Assembly: GCF_900111575.1 (NCBI RefSeq)
Contig: NZ_FOIF01000018.1
Coordinates: 1 to 35,703, forward strand
DNA from: Anaerobranca gottschalkii DSM 13577
Lineage (GTDB): Bacteria > Bacillota > Proteinivoracia > Proteinivoracales > Proteinivoracaceae
Reading direction: 5' to 3'
Length of the DNA stretch: 35,703 bases
Made by a program: the position numbers and the translations under genes. Positions 1-8,221 of the stretch are shown here, piece by piece; position 1 is the stretch's first letter; each line of letters opens with the position of its first letter. The notes beneath the pieces are model-generated. The model had not been told where the DNA came from and did not search any database. It worked only from the letters and a program-made list of their open reading frames with translations.

Positions 1-28
1 CTTGATCATCTTTTCCATTTTTTTATAT

Positions 29-69
29 AAAAAAGTCAGCTAACTCTTATGAGTCAAGCTGACTTTTTT
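29..69. terminator. Bidirectional intrinsic terminator
   Basis: Perfect 13-bp inverted repeat (29-41 with 57-69). The outer ends are A6 and T6, and an inner ACTC/GAGT pair extends the stem, so it can end transcripts from either side. It sits 34 nt beyond the stop of the solute-binding protein gene and is its likely terminator. What lies to the left is outside the window. Confidence 0.85.
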
Positions 70-102
70 GGTGCCTATTTCCCGACAGCCCCTTTATTAC
101 CT

Positions 103-1452
103 TTAGTTTTGGATTTCCTCTAAAAATTTCTGTAAAGTAATTTTGCCCAGCCAATAATCATCTAATATTTTCTGAGTTTTTTCTAAGGCCTCCAGTTCTC
201 TCTTTAAATCTTTAAAATCTCTGCTTATAACAGGTTTGCCCTTTTCCGCCGAAAGGTGTATAACTTTATTACAATAAGGACTTAGACCGTTATTGTCACT
301 CCACTCCTTAATCAATGTTTTATCTGCTGGAATAAATCCATGGACTTTAGCTAATTCAAGGGAGTAGATAGGACCTATGGTTTGTAATGCTTCTATTACC
401 CCTTTACTATGGTCTTCTCCTTTATAAGTCCTTTGACTAAAGGGTACTGCCGATACTTGTTTCATACCATATTGCTGACTATGATCTACAATATATGGGT
501 AAGGCAAAAAAATTGTCTGGATTCTTTGGGTACTCCCTGCACCTTTAATTTTGTTTTGATCTAATGCTTCATTTCTTTTAATAGTTTCTGTAACTACCCA
601 ATGGGGAGCTCCTGCTAATATTGCCACTTTTCCTTTCCAGAAATCAGCTAACCATGATCTATTATAAACTATTAGTTCCTCTTTTTTTAACTTCTCTAGT
701 TCATTAAACCAAGTTATCAAAGTATGGCCATACCAGTTCAGCTTATTATTTACCGTTATAGAAGTTATATCTCCTTGAACTAAAAGATTTCTAGTAAAAT
801 TACCTCTATAATCAAAAACATTTACTGGATATTTACCTAAATTGTCCACCTTCTTAATAAAATCAACAAATTCTTCCAAAGACCACCCTTCAATGGCAAT
901 CTGAATAATATCCTCAAACTCTTCCAATAACTCTAAATTACCTATTAACATATTGGGTATGGCAATTAAAGGATAGGCCAGATGTTTTTGATTATAAGCA
1001 ACATAATCTATAGTTCCTGATAAAAACCTTTGCTGTAAATCGAGATATTTATTTACTGGTATTTGCATTTCTAGATCAATAAAAGGTGTTCCTAACCAAT
1101 CTATTACTATATCAGCCATGTTTTTATTTTTTATTCCTTTTTCAATAGACTGAAGATATTCATCATAGCTTAATAATTTTATATCTAAATGGATATTAGG
1201 ATATTGGCCTTTAAATTCATCAACTATCTTTTTCCAGACCTGGATTTGCTGTTCTTCGGAAATATACATATGGGGCTTTTTTAAATCCCAAATTTCAATT
1301 GTATAATTTTTTTGAGGATTGATCTCTACTTTAGGATTATAATTTCTCTTATCTAATCGATTAAGCTCATAATAGAAGTACCCGGAACCAAGTAAAACAA
1401 TCACCAAAATTATTGAAATTCCAATAATTATCCATTTCTTGTTCATAATCAT
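103..1452 (-). CDS. Extracellular solute-binding protein (family 1, ABC-type), membrane-anchored
   Basis: About 449 residues. A hydrophobic segment at roughly residues 7-28 is followed by a long extracytoplasmic domain with the general look of a family 1 (sugar-type) periplasmic binding protein, including the late APHWVV and AVPFSQRTY stretches. No Cys follows the hydrophobic segment, so it is probably held by an uncleaved N-terminal anchor and not as a lipoprotein. No permease or ATPase gene is adjacent, so the ligand and transport partner are unknown. The start at 1452 is 6 nt from a GAGG; an ATG two codons on (1446) is also possible. The gene begins directly after the L,D-transpeptidase stop, suggesting co-transcription and perhaps an envelope role. 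Family assignment rests on overall pattern. Confidence 0.7.
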   Translation of the reverse strand: MIMNKKWIIIGISIILVIVLLGSGYFYYELNRLDKRNYNPKVEINPQKNYTIEIWDLKKPHMYISEEQQIQVWKKIVDEFKGQYPNIHLDIKLLSYDEYLQSIEKGIKNKNMADIVIDWLGTPFIDLEMQIPVNKYLDLQQRFLSGTIDYVAYNQKHLAYPLIAIPNMLIGNLELLEEFEDIIQIAIEGWSLEEFVDFIKKVDNLGKYPVNVFDYRGNFTRNLLVQGDITSITVNNKLNWYGHTLITWFNELEKLKKEELIVYNRSWLADFWKGKVAILAGAPHWVVTETIKRNEALDQNKIKGAGSTQRIQTIFLPYPYIVDHSQQYGMKQVSAVPFSQRTYKGEDHSKGVIEALQTIGPIYSLELAKVHGFIPADKTLIKEWSDNNGLSPYCNKVIHLSAEKGKPVISRDFKDLKRELEALEKTQKILDDYWLGKITLQKFLEEIQN

Positions 1453-1455
1453 CAC

Positions 1456-2406
1456 CTACCTCAACCTTAGAAGATAGAGAATATTTTCATCTACAATTCC
1501 TGTAGGAGGTAGGCCTAGATATTTTTGAAACTCTTTTACCTCATTCTCCATTTCTTCATTAAATCTACCATCCCCTAATTCTTGACAAAAACCAAATTCC
1601 CGCATCGCCCGTTGAACATAGACGACATCTTGACCCATCATCCTCCTTTTATATTCTGCTCTAAAGGTCGGTGGCCATCTATTTGAATATATAGATACAG
1701 GAGTACCTACTGGTACCCAAGAATAAAGCTTTTCCACATCTTTATTAAACAGCCTTATACAGCCACCACTTTGGGCATGACCGATAGCCCCAGGATTATT
1801 AGTACCGTGGATACCATAACCACCCCATGGTGCACTTAACCTCATCCATCGGGTACCAAAGGCATTATTCCCAGGCATCAAACTTTTATCTACAATTTTA
1901 AAATCTCCAACTGGTGAAGGGCTGTTAGGTTTACCTATGGTTATAGGGAAAGTAGCGTATTCTTCTCCATCATTTAATAAAGTTAAAAGTCTTTTATCAA
2001 GATCCACCACAATTTTCAATTCACCTTTAGGTGGATCTTTAGGAACAGTTTTGGTATATGTATCCCCTAAATATATAGCTTCATAAAACTGAGTATTTAC
2101 AATACCATCAATGTTTAACCCCAACTCCCTTTGAATATTTTTAACTACTTGAACTATTTCACCTTGATAAACACCATCTATTTCTCCATGGTAATATCCC
2201 ATTCTCTTTAACTGAATTTGTAGTTCCTCAACATCATCCCCTACCATTGGAGGATTCTGAGGTTGTAAATCTCTTGCATACTCCGAACACAAGTGAAGAT
2301 CACCTTTTTTTTGTAAAGTATAAACAATACCAAACACTAAAGCTAATAAAGTCACAAATATAATAAAGTAAAAAAATAACTTACTTCTATTTAAAACTAT
2401 AAACAA
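1456..2406 (-). CDS. L,D-transpeptidase (YkuD) with two peptidoglycan-binding domains
   Basis: Likely cross-links or modifies peptidoglycan outside the membrane. From the TTG start at 2406 (GGAGG 8 nt upstream) the order is: membrane anchor (about residues 10-30), peptidoglycan-binding domain 1 (about 55-110), YkuD catalytic domain (about 130-240) and peptidoglycan-binding domain 2 (about 255-315). The YkuD signature is complete: HGTNNP near residue 200 and SGGCIRL with the catalytic Cys near residue 216. The open frame runs five codons further upstream, but those codons contain the ribosome-binding site, so TTG 2406 is preferred. The solute-binding protein gene follows with no gap. In spore formers, enzymes like this often act on cortex or coat-associated wall; that role is inferred. 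Confidence 0.9.
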   Translation of the reverse strand: MFIVLNRSKLFFYFIIFVTLLALVFGIVYTLQKKGDLHLCSEYARDLQPQNPPMVGDDVEELQIQLKRMGYYHGEIDGVYQGEIVQVVKNIQRELGLNIDGIVNTQFYEAIYLGDTYTKTVPKDPPKGELKIVVDLDKRLLTLLNDGEEYATFPITIGKPNSPSPVGDFKIVDKSLMPGNNAFGTRWMRLSAPWGGYGIHGTNNPGAIGHAQSGGCIRLFNKDVEKLYSWVPVGTPVSIYSNRWPPTFRAEYKRRMMGQDVVYVQRAMREFGFCQELGDGRFNEEMENEVKEFQKYLGLPPTGIVDENILYLLRLR

Positions 2407-2473
2407 TTTTCTCACCTCCAATTCTGTATAATGATATTCATCCAGTTAAAGTATAATTCCAGTTAATTTAGAC

Positions 2474-2514
2474 AAAAAAAATGCATATTAAACCTTTAAC
2501 CGTTTAATATGCAT
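2474..2514 (-). terminator. Intrinsic terminator of the splB-hsp20 unit
   Basis: Perfect 13-bp inverted repeat (2481-2493 with 2502-2514) with an 8-nt loop, followed on the minus strand by seven T. It lies 12 nt past the Hsp20 stop and separates that unit from the L,D-transpeptidase gene. Confidence 0.85.
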
Positions 2515-2526
2515 AGCTAAAAATTT

Positions 2527-2892
2527 TTAGTGAATTACTTCTTCTTTAGGCATATGAACAACTAAAACACCGTCTTCATAATATAACTGAATTCCATCTG
2601 CCCTAATCTTAGTTGTTATTGGTATTTCCCTATAAACTTTACCCATTTTCCTTTCTAAGATCCGAAACTCTTCACTCTGTTGATAAATCCCCTCAGCCTT
2701 CCGTTCTCCCCTGATAATAATACTATCATCACCTACCAAGACATCCATATCTTCTCTGTCAAAACCCGGCATATCTGCCAATAACCTTAAATAGTCCCTA
2801 GTTTCTACTAAATCTACTTCGGGTTCAAAGGCTGGAAGTAATTCTAAATTTTCTTCTGCCTTCACCTTTCTCCTTACAATAGCTTTTGACAT
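2527..2892 (-). CDS. Hsp20/alpha-crystallin small heat-shock protein
   Basis: 121 residues from the ATG at 2892 (AGGAGG 8 nt upstream; a TTG two codons earlier is less likely). The alpha-crystallin domain covers about residues 28-118 and ends in the typical GVLVVHMPK strand. The N-terminal arm is short and basic. The family consists of ATP-independent holdases that keep unfolding proteins soluble. Its ribosome-binding site overlaps the stop codon of the spore photoproduct lyase gene, so the two are almost certainly one transcript, ended by the hairpin at 2474-2514. This hints at a spore or stress role. Confident in the family, not in the physiology. Confidence 0.93.
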   Translation of the reverse strand: MSKAIVRRKVKAEENLELLPAFEPEVDLVETRDYLRLLADMPGFDREDMDVLVGDDSIIIRGERKAEGIYQQSEEFRILERKMGKVYREIPITTKIRADGIQLYYEDGVLVVHMPKEEVIH

Positions 2893-2904
2893 GGACAAAA
2901 CCTC

Positions 2905-3915
2905 CTAGACTAAATACAATATTTCACTTTTAGGAAACAGTTTTTCGATATTACTTCTAAAAAAACTTTCCACATCATCATAGATTTCCTTTGGATAGAC
3001 ATACTTAGTATATCCAAATTGTCCATATTTTAATTTCCTTTCCCCTTCATCAAGGGGAAGGGTTGTTTTAGGAAAAACTTCTAAAATATTGTTTTTAGCC
3101 CTAGTAGTAAACCGATGGGTTATTAACTCAAAGGTAAGTGATGGAACTTCCTCTAAATTTTTCTGTAAATTTTCTAATAAACTTAAATAATCCTGCTGCC
3201 AGTTAGGATATATTAAAATTGGAGCAATTATAAACCCCATAGGGTAACCACTCTTAGATACTAAATTCGCTCCTTTTATTCTAGCTGCTAAATTGGCTGT
3301 TCCCTTTTCATACTCTTTTATAACTTTTTCAGTATTTAAACTAAACCTAAAAGTAGTGTGATTATTATGCTCTAGATCTAATAAAGACTGAACATTGGCA
3401 TATTTAGTGACGAATCGAAATCTTCCTTTAGGCTCTTTTGCAAAAAATTCGATGGTCCTTCTTAAGACACCAGTATAATCTTCAACTGGTAATGGATCAG
3501 ATGTAGCTGCACCTTCAAAGACAGTAATTTCTTTTCTTTTATCTATATATTCCTTGGCTTTAGCTAAAATTTCTTCGATATTTACATAGACTTTAATTAA
3601 GGGTGTTTTCCCTAAGGTGGTCTGTAAATAACAGTACTCACATAATCCAGGGCAACTACTAACTAAAGGTAACTGATAATGGGCAGAGGGTTTACAAGTC
3701 TGAAATTGCAAAGTCTTTCTAACTGTAACAAATATAGTTTTTTTAGCTTCCTTATACTTTTGAGGTGCCCCTAAACCCCTTTGATTTACTAACCGAGGAC
3801 TTTTAACCTTATCTACTTCTACCCCATCCATTTTTATAAATTTTTTATATAACTCTTGACCTAGGGGATAGTCTAAAGAATCAAGATCAAAATAAACCCT
3901 TTTAGGAACAAACAT
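2905..3915 (-). CDS. splB: Spore photoproduct lyase (radical SAM), lacking the usual catalytic Cys
   Basis: 336 residues, full length for the family. The enzyme reverses the thymine dimer formed in UV-irradiated spore DNA. The radical-SAM cluster motif reads CPGLCEYCYLQTT, with Cys 88, 92 and 95 as 4Fe-4S ligands and the family YLQTT following. Other family blocks are present: FRFVTKY near 170, FRFSLNTE near 192, and FELITHRFT near 260. In Bacillus subtilis SplB the hydrogen-donor Cys141 sits in FEASCTSD (recalled); here the matching block is FEGAATSD, so the residue is Ala 137. The ATG at 3915 follows an AAGGAG. The Hsp20 gene follows directly. Function as a lyase is likely, but the last hydrogen transfer must differ from the Bacillus enzyme if the alignment is right. 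Confidence 0.93.
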   Translation of the reverse strand: MFVPKRVYFDLDSLDYPLGQELYKKFIKMDGVEVDKVKSPRLVNQRGLGAPQKYKEAKKTIFVTVRKTLQFQTCKPSAHYQLPLVSSCPGLCEYCYLQTTLGKTPLIKVYVNIEEILAKAKEYIDKRKEITVFEGAATSDPLPVEDYTGVLRRTIEFFAKEPKGRFRFVTKYANVQSLLDLEHNNHTTFRFSLNTEKVIKEYEKGTANLAARIKGANLVSKSGYPMGFIIAPILIYPNWQQDYLSLLENLQKNLEEVPSLTFELITHRFTTRAKNNILEVFPKTTLPLDEGERKLKYGQFGYTKYVYPKEIYDDVESFFRSNIEKLFPKSEILYLV

Positions 3916-3980
3916 TTTTAATTACTCCTTTTTGGTAATAGTTTTACCATCCCCTAGTTTCATATACTTGTCAAATAGTG

Positions 3981-6422
3981 CTAAATTTTAGACCTCCTTA
4001 GCAAATTAGCATTAGTAACAACACTTATAGAACTGATAGCCATTGCCCCTTCAGCGATTACTGGATGTAATAATCCTAATATTGCCAAAGGTATGGCAAC
4101 TGTGTTGTAGAAAAATGCCCAAAATAGATTTTGTTTAATTTTATTAAAGGTAGCTTTAGAAAGTTTAACTGCTGAAACTACTGCCGTTAAGTTCCCCCTA
4201 ACTATTGTTATATCAGCTGCTTCGATGGCTATATCCGTTCCAGTACCAATGGCAATACCTACATCACTTTGGGTTAAAGCTGGAGCGTCATTTATTCCAT
4301 CTCCTACCATAGCAACTTTAAAACCTTGACTTTGTAATTCTTTAATTTTCTCTACTTTACCCTCTGGCAATACATCAGCTAATACTTCAGTAATACCTAC
4401 TTCTTTAGCTATAGCCTCTGCAGTTCTCCAGTTATCACCAGTTATCATATAGGTTTTAATACCCATTTTTTTCAGTTCACTTATCCCTTGAACTGAATCT
4501 TCCTTTAATGTATCGGCAACGGCAATAATTCCTAAAAGTTCACCTTCCGTTGCTACCATAATAACCGTTTTCCCTTGATTTTCTAAACTAACTATTTTGT
4601 CTTCATATTCCCCTATCTCCACTTTATTTTCCACCATCATTTTCCGATTTCCTGCCAAAACCACAGTATTATCGATATAACCTTTAACTCCTTTACCGGT
4701 AATACTGATGAAATTTTCCACAGATAGTGGGGAAATATTTCTCTTTTCACCGGCTTCTACAATGGCTTTAGCGATAGGGTGTTCTGAACTTTTCTCAACA
4801 CTTAAAGCTAAAGTTAGTAAATGTTGTTCATCGGTGTTTATAGGAATAATATCCGTTACTTCCGGCTTTCCTTTAGTAATAGTACCTGTTTTATCAAAAA
4901 CTATTATTTGGGCTTCTTTCATTAACTGAATAGCTTCACCTCTACGGATGAGAATGCCCTTTTCTGCACCTAATCCACTGCCAACCATTAATGCTGTAGG
5001 GGTAGCTAATCCTAAAGCACATGGACAAGCAATAACCAATACGGCAATGGTAGCGTATAAAGCTAACATTGGCCCTGATAGGTGGACATTTACCCAAGGT
5101 AAATAAGGTCCTACCTTTTCAATGGCTATCGCCATGTAATGGGGGAAAATAAGCCAAGATAAGAAAGTAAGGGTTGCTATTACTAAAACAGCAGGTACAA
5201 AATAACCCGTTACTTTATCGGCAAATTCCTGAATAGGTACCTTTGTACCTTGAGCTTCTTCTACCATTTTAATAACTTGGGCTAAAAAGGTATCTTTTCC
5301 TACTTTAGTTGCTTTAACATGAAGTACTCCTTGGAAATTAACTGTTGAACCAATTACTTCATCGTTTACCCTTTTGGTTACAGGCATTGATTCACCAGTA
5401 GCCATAGATTCATCTACAGAACTTTCCCCCCAAACTACAATACCATCGGTGGGAATTTTTTGACCTGGTTTTACCACCATAATATCACCGGGCTGAATTT
5501 CCTCAACTGCTACTTCTTTCTCTTCACCATCTACAAGCAAAATAGCGGTTTTAGCCCCTAATTCTAATAATTTCTTTATCGCTTGAGATGCTCTCCCTTT
5601 AGCCCTTGTTTCAATATATCTACCAGTTAAATGGAATGCCATAATCATACTAGCTACTCCAGCATAATTTTCCACTGGCAAGAAAAATACCATAATCCCT
5701 GTAATAAAAGCTGCTAAAGTACCAATGGCAATCAATGCATCCATATTAGCACTACCATGTTTCACAGAATTAAAAGCTGAAAGAAAAACATGGCCACCTA
5801 CCCAAAACAACACAGGAAGGGCTAATAAGACCATCCCTAAATTAAAGGATAAAGATTGATGACCTCCATGGCCGCCAGTACCCATTACGATAAACATCCA
5901 AAGGGCAGCAGGTAATGTAAAGGCCCAAGCTAATACCATCCTTTTTTTAGCTAATTTTAGTTTAATTTCATCTTTATCTAATTCATCTTTTTTTTCATCA
6001 TCTTTTATTTTCCCTTTATACCCTAATTTTTCAATTAACTTAAGGAAATCTCCTGTGCTTACTGTTTCTTTGTCGAAAATAATAGTAGCTTGATTAAGGG
6101 CTAAATTTACACTGGCCCTTTGCACTCCATCTACCTTATTAAGGGATTTTTCTACTTTATTAGAACATGCGGCACAATGCATACCTTCAATATCAATGGT
6201 TACTTTAGAAATATTATCAACAACATTGTAACCTAATTTTAGGATTTGGTTTTTAATCTCTTCAACACTAATCCTTTCATCATAAGTTATATAAGCTTTT
6301 TCGTTGGATAAATTCACCTGTGCCTGATGAATCCCATCGAGTTTTTTTAATGCTCTTTCTACTTTACTAGAACAAGCGGCACAATGCATACCTTCAATTT
6401 GTAAAATTATTTTTTTCTCCAT
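3981..6422 (-). CDS. copA: Copper-exporting P1B-type ATPase, two heavy-metal-binding domains
   Basis: 813 residues from the ATG at 6422, chosen because a strong GGAGG lies 8-12 nt upstream and the open frame beyond it covers promoter and operator. Two N-terminal metal-binding domains carry GMHCAAC (Cys 14/17 and 83/86). Then come TGES (342-345), the transmembrane CPC metal site (466-468), DKTGT with the phosphorylated Asp 510, the SEHP loop (546-549) and GDGIND (707-712). The YN pair (772-773) and MxxSS (794-798) in the last helices are the Cu(I)-ATPase signature. It pumps Cu(I) out of the cytoplasm. No copZ or csoR is adjacent. Regulation is probably by a CsoR repressor at the 6435-6449 site. 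Confidence 0.96.
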   Translation of the reverse strand: MEKKIILQIEGMHCAACSSKVERALKKLDGIHQAQVNLSNEKAYITYDERISVEEIKNQILKLGYNVVDNISKVTIDIEGMHCAACSNKVEKSLNKVDGVQRASVNLALNQATIIFDKETVSTGDFLKLIEKLGYKGKIKDDEKKDELDKDEIKLKLAKKRMVLAWAFTLPAALWMFIVMGTGGHGGHQSLSFNLGMVLLALPVLFWVGGHVFLSAFNSVKHGSANMDALIAIGTLAAFITGIMVFFLPVENYAGVASMIMAFHLTGRYIETRAKGRASQAIKKLLELGAKTAILLVDGEEKEVAVEEIQPGDIMVVKPGQKIPTDGIVVWGESSVDESMATGESMPVTKRVNDEVIGSTVNFQGVLHVKATKVGKDTFLAQVIKMVEEAQGTKVPIQEFADKVTGYFVPAVLVIATLTFLSWLIFPHYMAIAIEKVGPYLPWVNVHLSGPMLALYATIAVLVIACPCALGLATPTALMVGSGLGAEKGILIRRGEAIQLMKEAQIIVFDKTGTITKGKPEVTDIIPINTDEQHLLTLALSVEKSSEHPIAKAIVEAGEKRNISPLSVENFISITGKGVKGYIDNTVVLAGNRKMMVENKVEIGEYEDKIVSLENQGKTVIMVATEGELLGIIAVADTLKEDSVQGISELKKMGIKTYMITGDNWRTAEAIAKEVGITEVLADVLPEGKVEKIKELQSQGFKVAMVGDGINDAPALTQSDVGIAIGTGTDIAIEAADITIVRGNLTAVVSAVKLSKATFNKIKQNLFWAFFYNTVAIPLAILGLLHPVIAEGAMAISSISVVTNANLLRRSKI

Positions 6423-6434
6423 ACTTCTCCCTCC

Positions 6435-6449
6435 TACCCCTATGGGGTA
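6435..6449 (-). promoter_or_regulatory. CsoR-like operator upstream of copA
   Basis: Palindrome TACCCC-TAT-GGGGTA directly upstream of the copA ribosome-binding site. It matches the G/C-box dyad known for CsoR-family copper repressors. It would block the copA promoter until Cu(I) releases the repressor. Possible promoter hexamers on the minus strand lie within about 60 nt upstream (TTGACG and TAAATT, 17 nt apart), but the exact start is unsure. No csoR gene lies in the window. Confidence 0.7.
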
Positions 6450-6507
6450 TAATGTCTTCCTTTTTAATTTAGCAAATATGTTAGCTTTCGTCAATAGTAT
6501 TTGACAT

Positions 6508-6542
6508 AAAAAAAAGATACATAAGTAAAATACTTAGTATCT
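6508..6542 (-). terminator. Terminator hairpin with T8 (probable original gerMN terminator)
   Basis: Imperfect hairpin (arms AGATACTAAGTA and ACTTATGTATCT around TTTT) followed on the minus strand by eight T. This makes a complete intrinsic terminator, now separated from the GerMN gene by a 270-bp insert. The same hairpin without its T-run is present again at 6813-6840, where it overlaps the end of that gene. Confidence 0.7.
6515..6542. repeat. 28-bp direct repeat, left copy
   Basis: Identical over 28 bp to 6813-6840, and identity stops at both edges. The two copies bracket a 270-bp insert. The unit is itself an imperfect hairpin, so it reads as a duplicated target. It is long for a transposition duplication, though in the range reported for some insertion-sequence groups. 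Confidence 0.9.
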
Positions 6543-6812
6543 CAGTTTGTAGACAAAGTCATTTTTTAAAGGCTGTGGTAATTAAACACTCTAACAAAGT
6601 CTCCATCGAGATTTAAGGCTTCTATCTAAAAGGAAGAAGGGTACCGCTCTAATTCGCCGTCCATGGCTCAATAGAGCTTTCGGAACGTCCTGTTCCTCAC
6701 CCCTTCTTCCTTTTATCTAATCAGCTCTTAAATCTATCTCTTCGACTTAATCATATCTTTGTTTAATTACCACAGTTGATGATGACTTTGTCTATAGTTT
6801 GTCTTCAGTTTG
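6543..6812. mobile_element. 270-bp inverted-repeat insert (MITE-like or structured RNA)
   Basis: No ORF. Nested inverted repeats run inward: AGACAAAGTCAT (6551-6562) with its complement near 6781-6794; CTGTGGTAATTAAAC (6573-6587) with its exact complement near 6760-6774; AAGGAAGAAGGG (about 6630-6641) with CCCTTCTTCCTT (about 6702-6713). The core holds two further hairpins, GCTCTA...TAGAGC and GGAAC-GTCCT-GTTCC, which gives a three-way-junction shape. The outer ends match imperfectly (11 of 16). The element lies between 28-bp direct repeats, so insertion of a non-autonomous palindromic element is the simplest reading. A structured RNA made as part of the GerMN transcript is also possible. Confidence 0.55.
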
Positions 6813-6840
6813 AGATACATAAGTAAAATACTTAGTATCT
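6813..6840. repeat. 28-bp direct repeat, right copy
   Basis: Exact second copy of 6515-6542. It covers the final codons and stop of the GerMN gene (6832-6840) and the hairpin after them, but on the minus strand it is followed by the insert and not by a T-run. Confidence 0.9.
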
Positions 6841-7380
6841 AACATCATTAATTGATAGGGGTTCCATAATATAAATATGACCTGCTAGGGTTTCTAACCT
6901 TCTACCTTCTACTAATATTTGTACTTTTTCTATATTCTCTAATTCCGTTAATGTGTAGACAATAGATGCTAAAGTAGCCAATTCACCGGCGGATCCTCCA
7001 GGATGTTTTGTTTGAAATTCTTTTGAAAAATTGACAAAGGCTATACCTTCAACAATTTCAAAACTGATTAAGGTTACTTCTTTAGGAATAGTACGGAGTA
7101 AATCGGTACTTTTAGGTCCTGCCATTAACTCTTTAATTATTGAAGTTTCTAATTTATTATTTAGGGGTATTACCCGCTTTTCTGGTATCATTTGAGTATT
7201 ATCCCTATTAGGAAAATAAAGGTTTACAGTAATATTTTCAACAGAAGGAGTTGGTTCTATTTTTATTAAAGAATTGTATTGAATCTTATCATTTAAGCTA
7301 TCAAATGCTATCCAGATTAATATTAAAGTTGTTAAAACTACTAGTGAACCTACAAAAAAAACTGTTTTTATTTTAAACAT
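6832..7380 (-). CDS. GerMN-domain lipid-anchored or membrane-anchored spore protein
   Basis: 182 residues. One N-terminal membrane segment (about residues 8-27) without a lipobox Cys is followed by a single GerMN domain (about 50-172). Recognisable pieces are VNLYFPNRDN, a PKEV-type turn, AFVNFSKEF, and the GGSAGE-x-ATLASIVYTL helix leading to VQILVEGR. Proteins with this domain (GerM and relatives) work in sporulation and germination at the cell or forespore membrane. Without the usual Cys the anchor is probably an uncleaved transmembrane helix. The start follows GAAAGGAAG. The last codons lie inside the 28-bp repeat, so the insert seems to have entered exactly at the gene end without damaging it. 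Confidence 0.85.
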   Translation of the reverse strand: MFKIKTVFFVGSLVVLTTLILIWIAFDSLNDKIQYNSLIKIEPTPSVENITVNLYFPNRDNTQMIPEKRVIPLNNKLETSIIKELMAGPKSTDLLRTIPKEVTLISFEIVEGIAFVNFSKEFQTKHPGGSAGELATLASIVYTLTELENIEKVQILVEGRRLETLAGHIYIMEPLSINDVRY

Positions 7381-7449
7381 TGCTAACTTCCTTTCAATGA
7401 TGATGTATTACCTTTATTGTAACTTATAGTTTTTACAACTTTATTAAAT

Positions 7450-8154
7450 CTATTTCCAACTAATATTTTCTTTTAATACCTTTGCCGGATTTCCCCCTGC
7501 TAATACACTACTGGGGAGATCCTTTGTTACAACAGAACCTGCAGCTATTACTGTATTACTACTGATTTTTACTCCTTTTAAGATAGTTGAATTACAGCCA
7601 ATCCAAACATTATCCCCGATTTTAATTTGAGGGTCTTCTGTCTTTCTTCCTTCATAATACAATTGATGGAAATCACTATCGATAATACTAGTTCCCCAGG
7701 AAATAGCACAATTTTTCCCAATCTCCATAGTGGAACTACAGAAAATCTTTGCATCAGCGGTAATATATGTACCATTGTTCATTATCAGCTTTCCACCTCT
7801 AGCTACAACGATCTGTACACCAGGTCCAATTTTCACTCTTCCATTAATAATTAAAGTTCCACCATCATATATTAAGACATTAGCAGAGGAGCTAGATAGA
7901 TTTGTTATATACCTTCCTCCCACAAAAAATTGTCCCCTTATAATCACTTTACTGCCCCTTTTTCTAACAAACCTACTCCGCCAATCCACCACTAATTGAA
8001 AGGGTTGAAAAATATTTAATCCGTATATGAGGCGAATAAAAAAACTGTAAATTAAATTAATCAAAATTACAGGATGATTTGATATCAATCTTAACTGTTT
8101 TTTCAACCTTTCTTTTTTGGATAGAACTTTACTTTCAAAAAGGTAGTCAGACAT
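7450..8154 (-). CDS. Left-handed beta-helix (hexapeptide) acyltransferase
   Basis: 234 residues. The N-terminal 60 residues are basic and hydrophobic. From about residue 70 the sequence has hexapeptide turns (for example INGRVKIGPGVQIVV, IGDNVWIGCNSTILKGVKI, NTVIAAGSVVTKDLP) and it ends with the family closing block LAGGNPAKVLKE. The inserted loop with IIDSDFHQ carries the likely active-site His. It resembles WbbJ/maltose O-acetyltransferase-type enzymes that acetylate sugars of surface polysaccharides using acetyl-CoA. The acceptor cannot be told from sequence and no glycosyltransferases are nearby. The ATG at 8154 follows GGAGGG. A palindrome lies just upstream. Confidence 0.85.
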   Translation of the reverse strand: MSDYLFESKVLSKKERLKKQLRLISNHPVILINLIYSFFIRLIYGLNIFQPFQLVVDWRSRFVRKRGSKVIIRGQFFVGGRYITNLSSSSANVLIYDGGTLIINGRVKIGPGVQIVVARGGKLIMNNGTYITADAKIFCSSTMEIGKNCAISWGTSIIDSDFHQLYYEGRKTEDPQIKIGDNVWIGCNSTILKGVKISSNTVIAAGSVVTKDLPSSVLAGGNPAKVLKENISWK

Positions 8155-8172
8155 AATTATCCCTCCATTACT

Positions 8173-8193
8173 TAATGTATAATATATACATTA
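8173..8193. promoter_or_regulatory. Perfect AT-rich palindrome upstream of the acyltransferase gene
   Basis: TAATGTATA-ATA-TATACATTA: 9-bp arms around 3 nt, between the histidine kinase stop and the acyltransferase ribosome-binding site. There is no T-run, so it is more likely an operator than a terminator. The binding protein is unknown. Confidence 0.45.
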
Positions 8194-8221
8194 GTAATCA
8201 AATTATTAGGGATAATCAAAA

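Noticed and set aside
6630-6720. GGGTACCGC in the 270-bp insert resembles a T-box core
   Set aside because: No GGTGGTACC core, no specifier stem and no aminoacyl gene downstream on that strand; the motif is better explained by the nested inverted repeats.
7578-7999. Several short open frames on both strands inside the acyltransferase gene
   Set aside because: They lack ribosome-binding sites and family-like sequence; shadows of the real gene. The same holds for the short frames inside cas3, cas8b, csm4, csx1 and tyrS.
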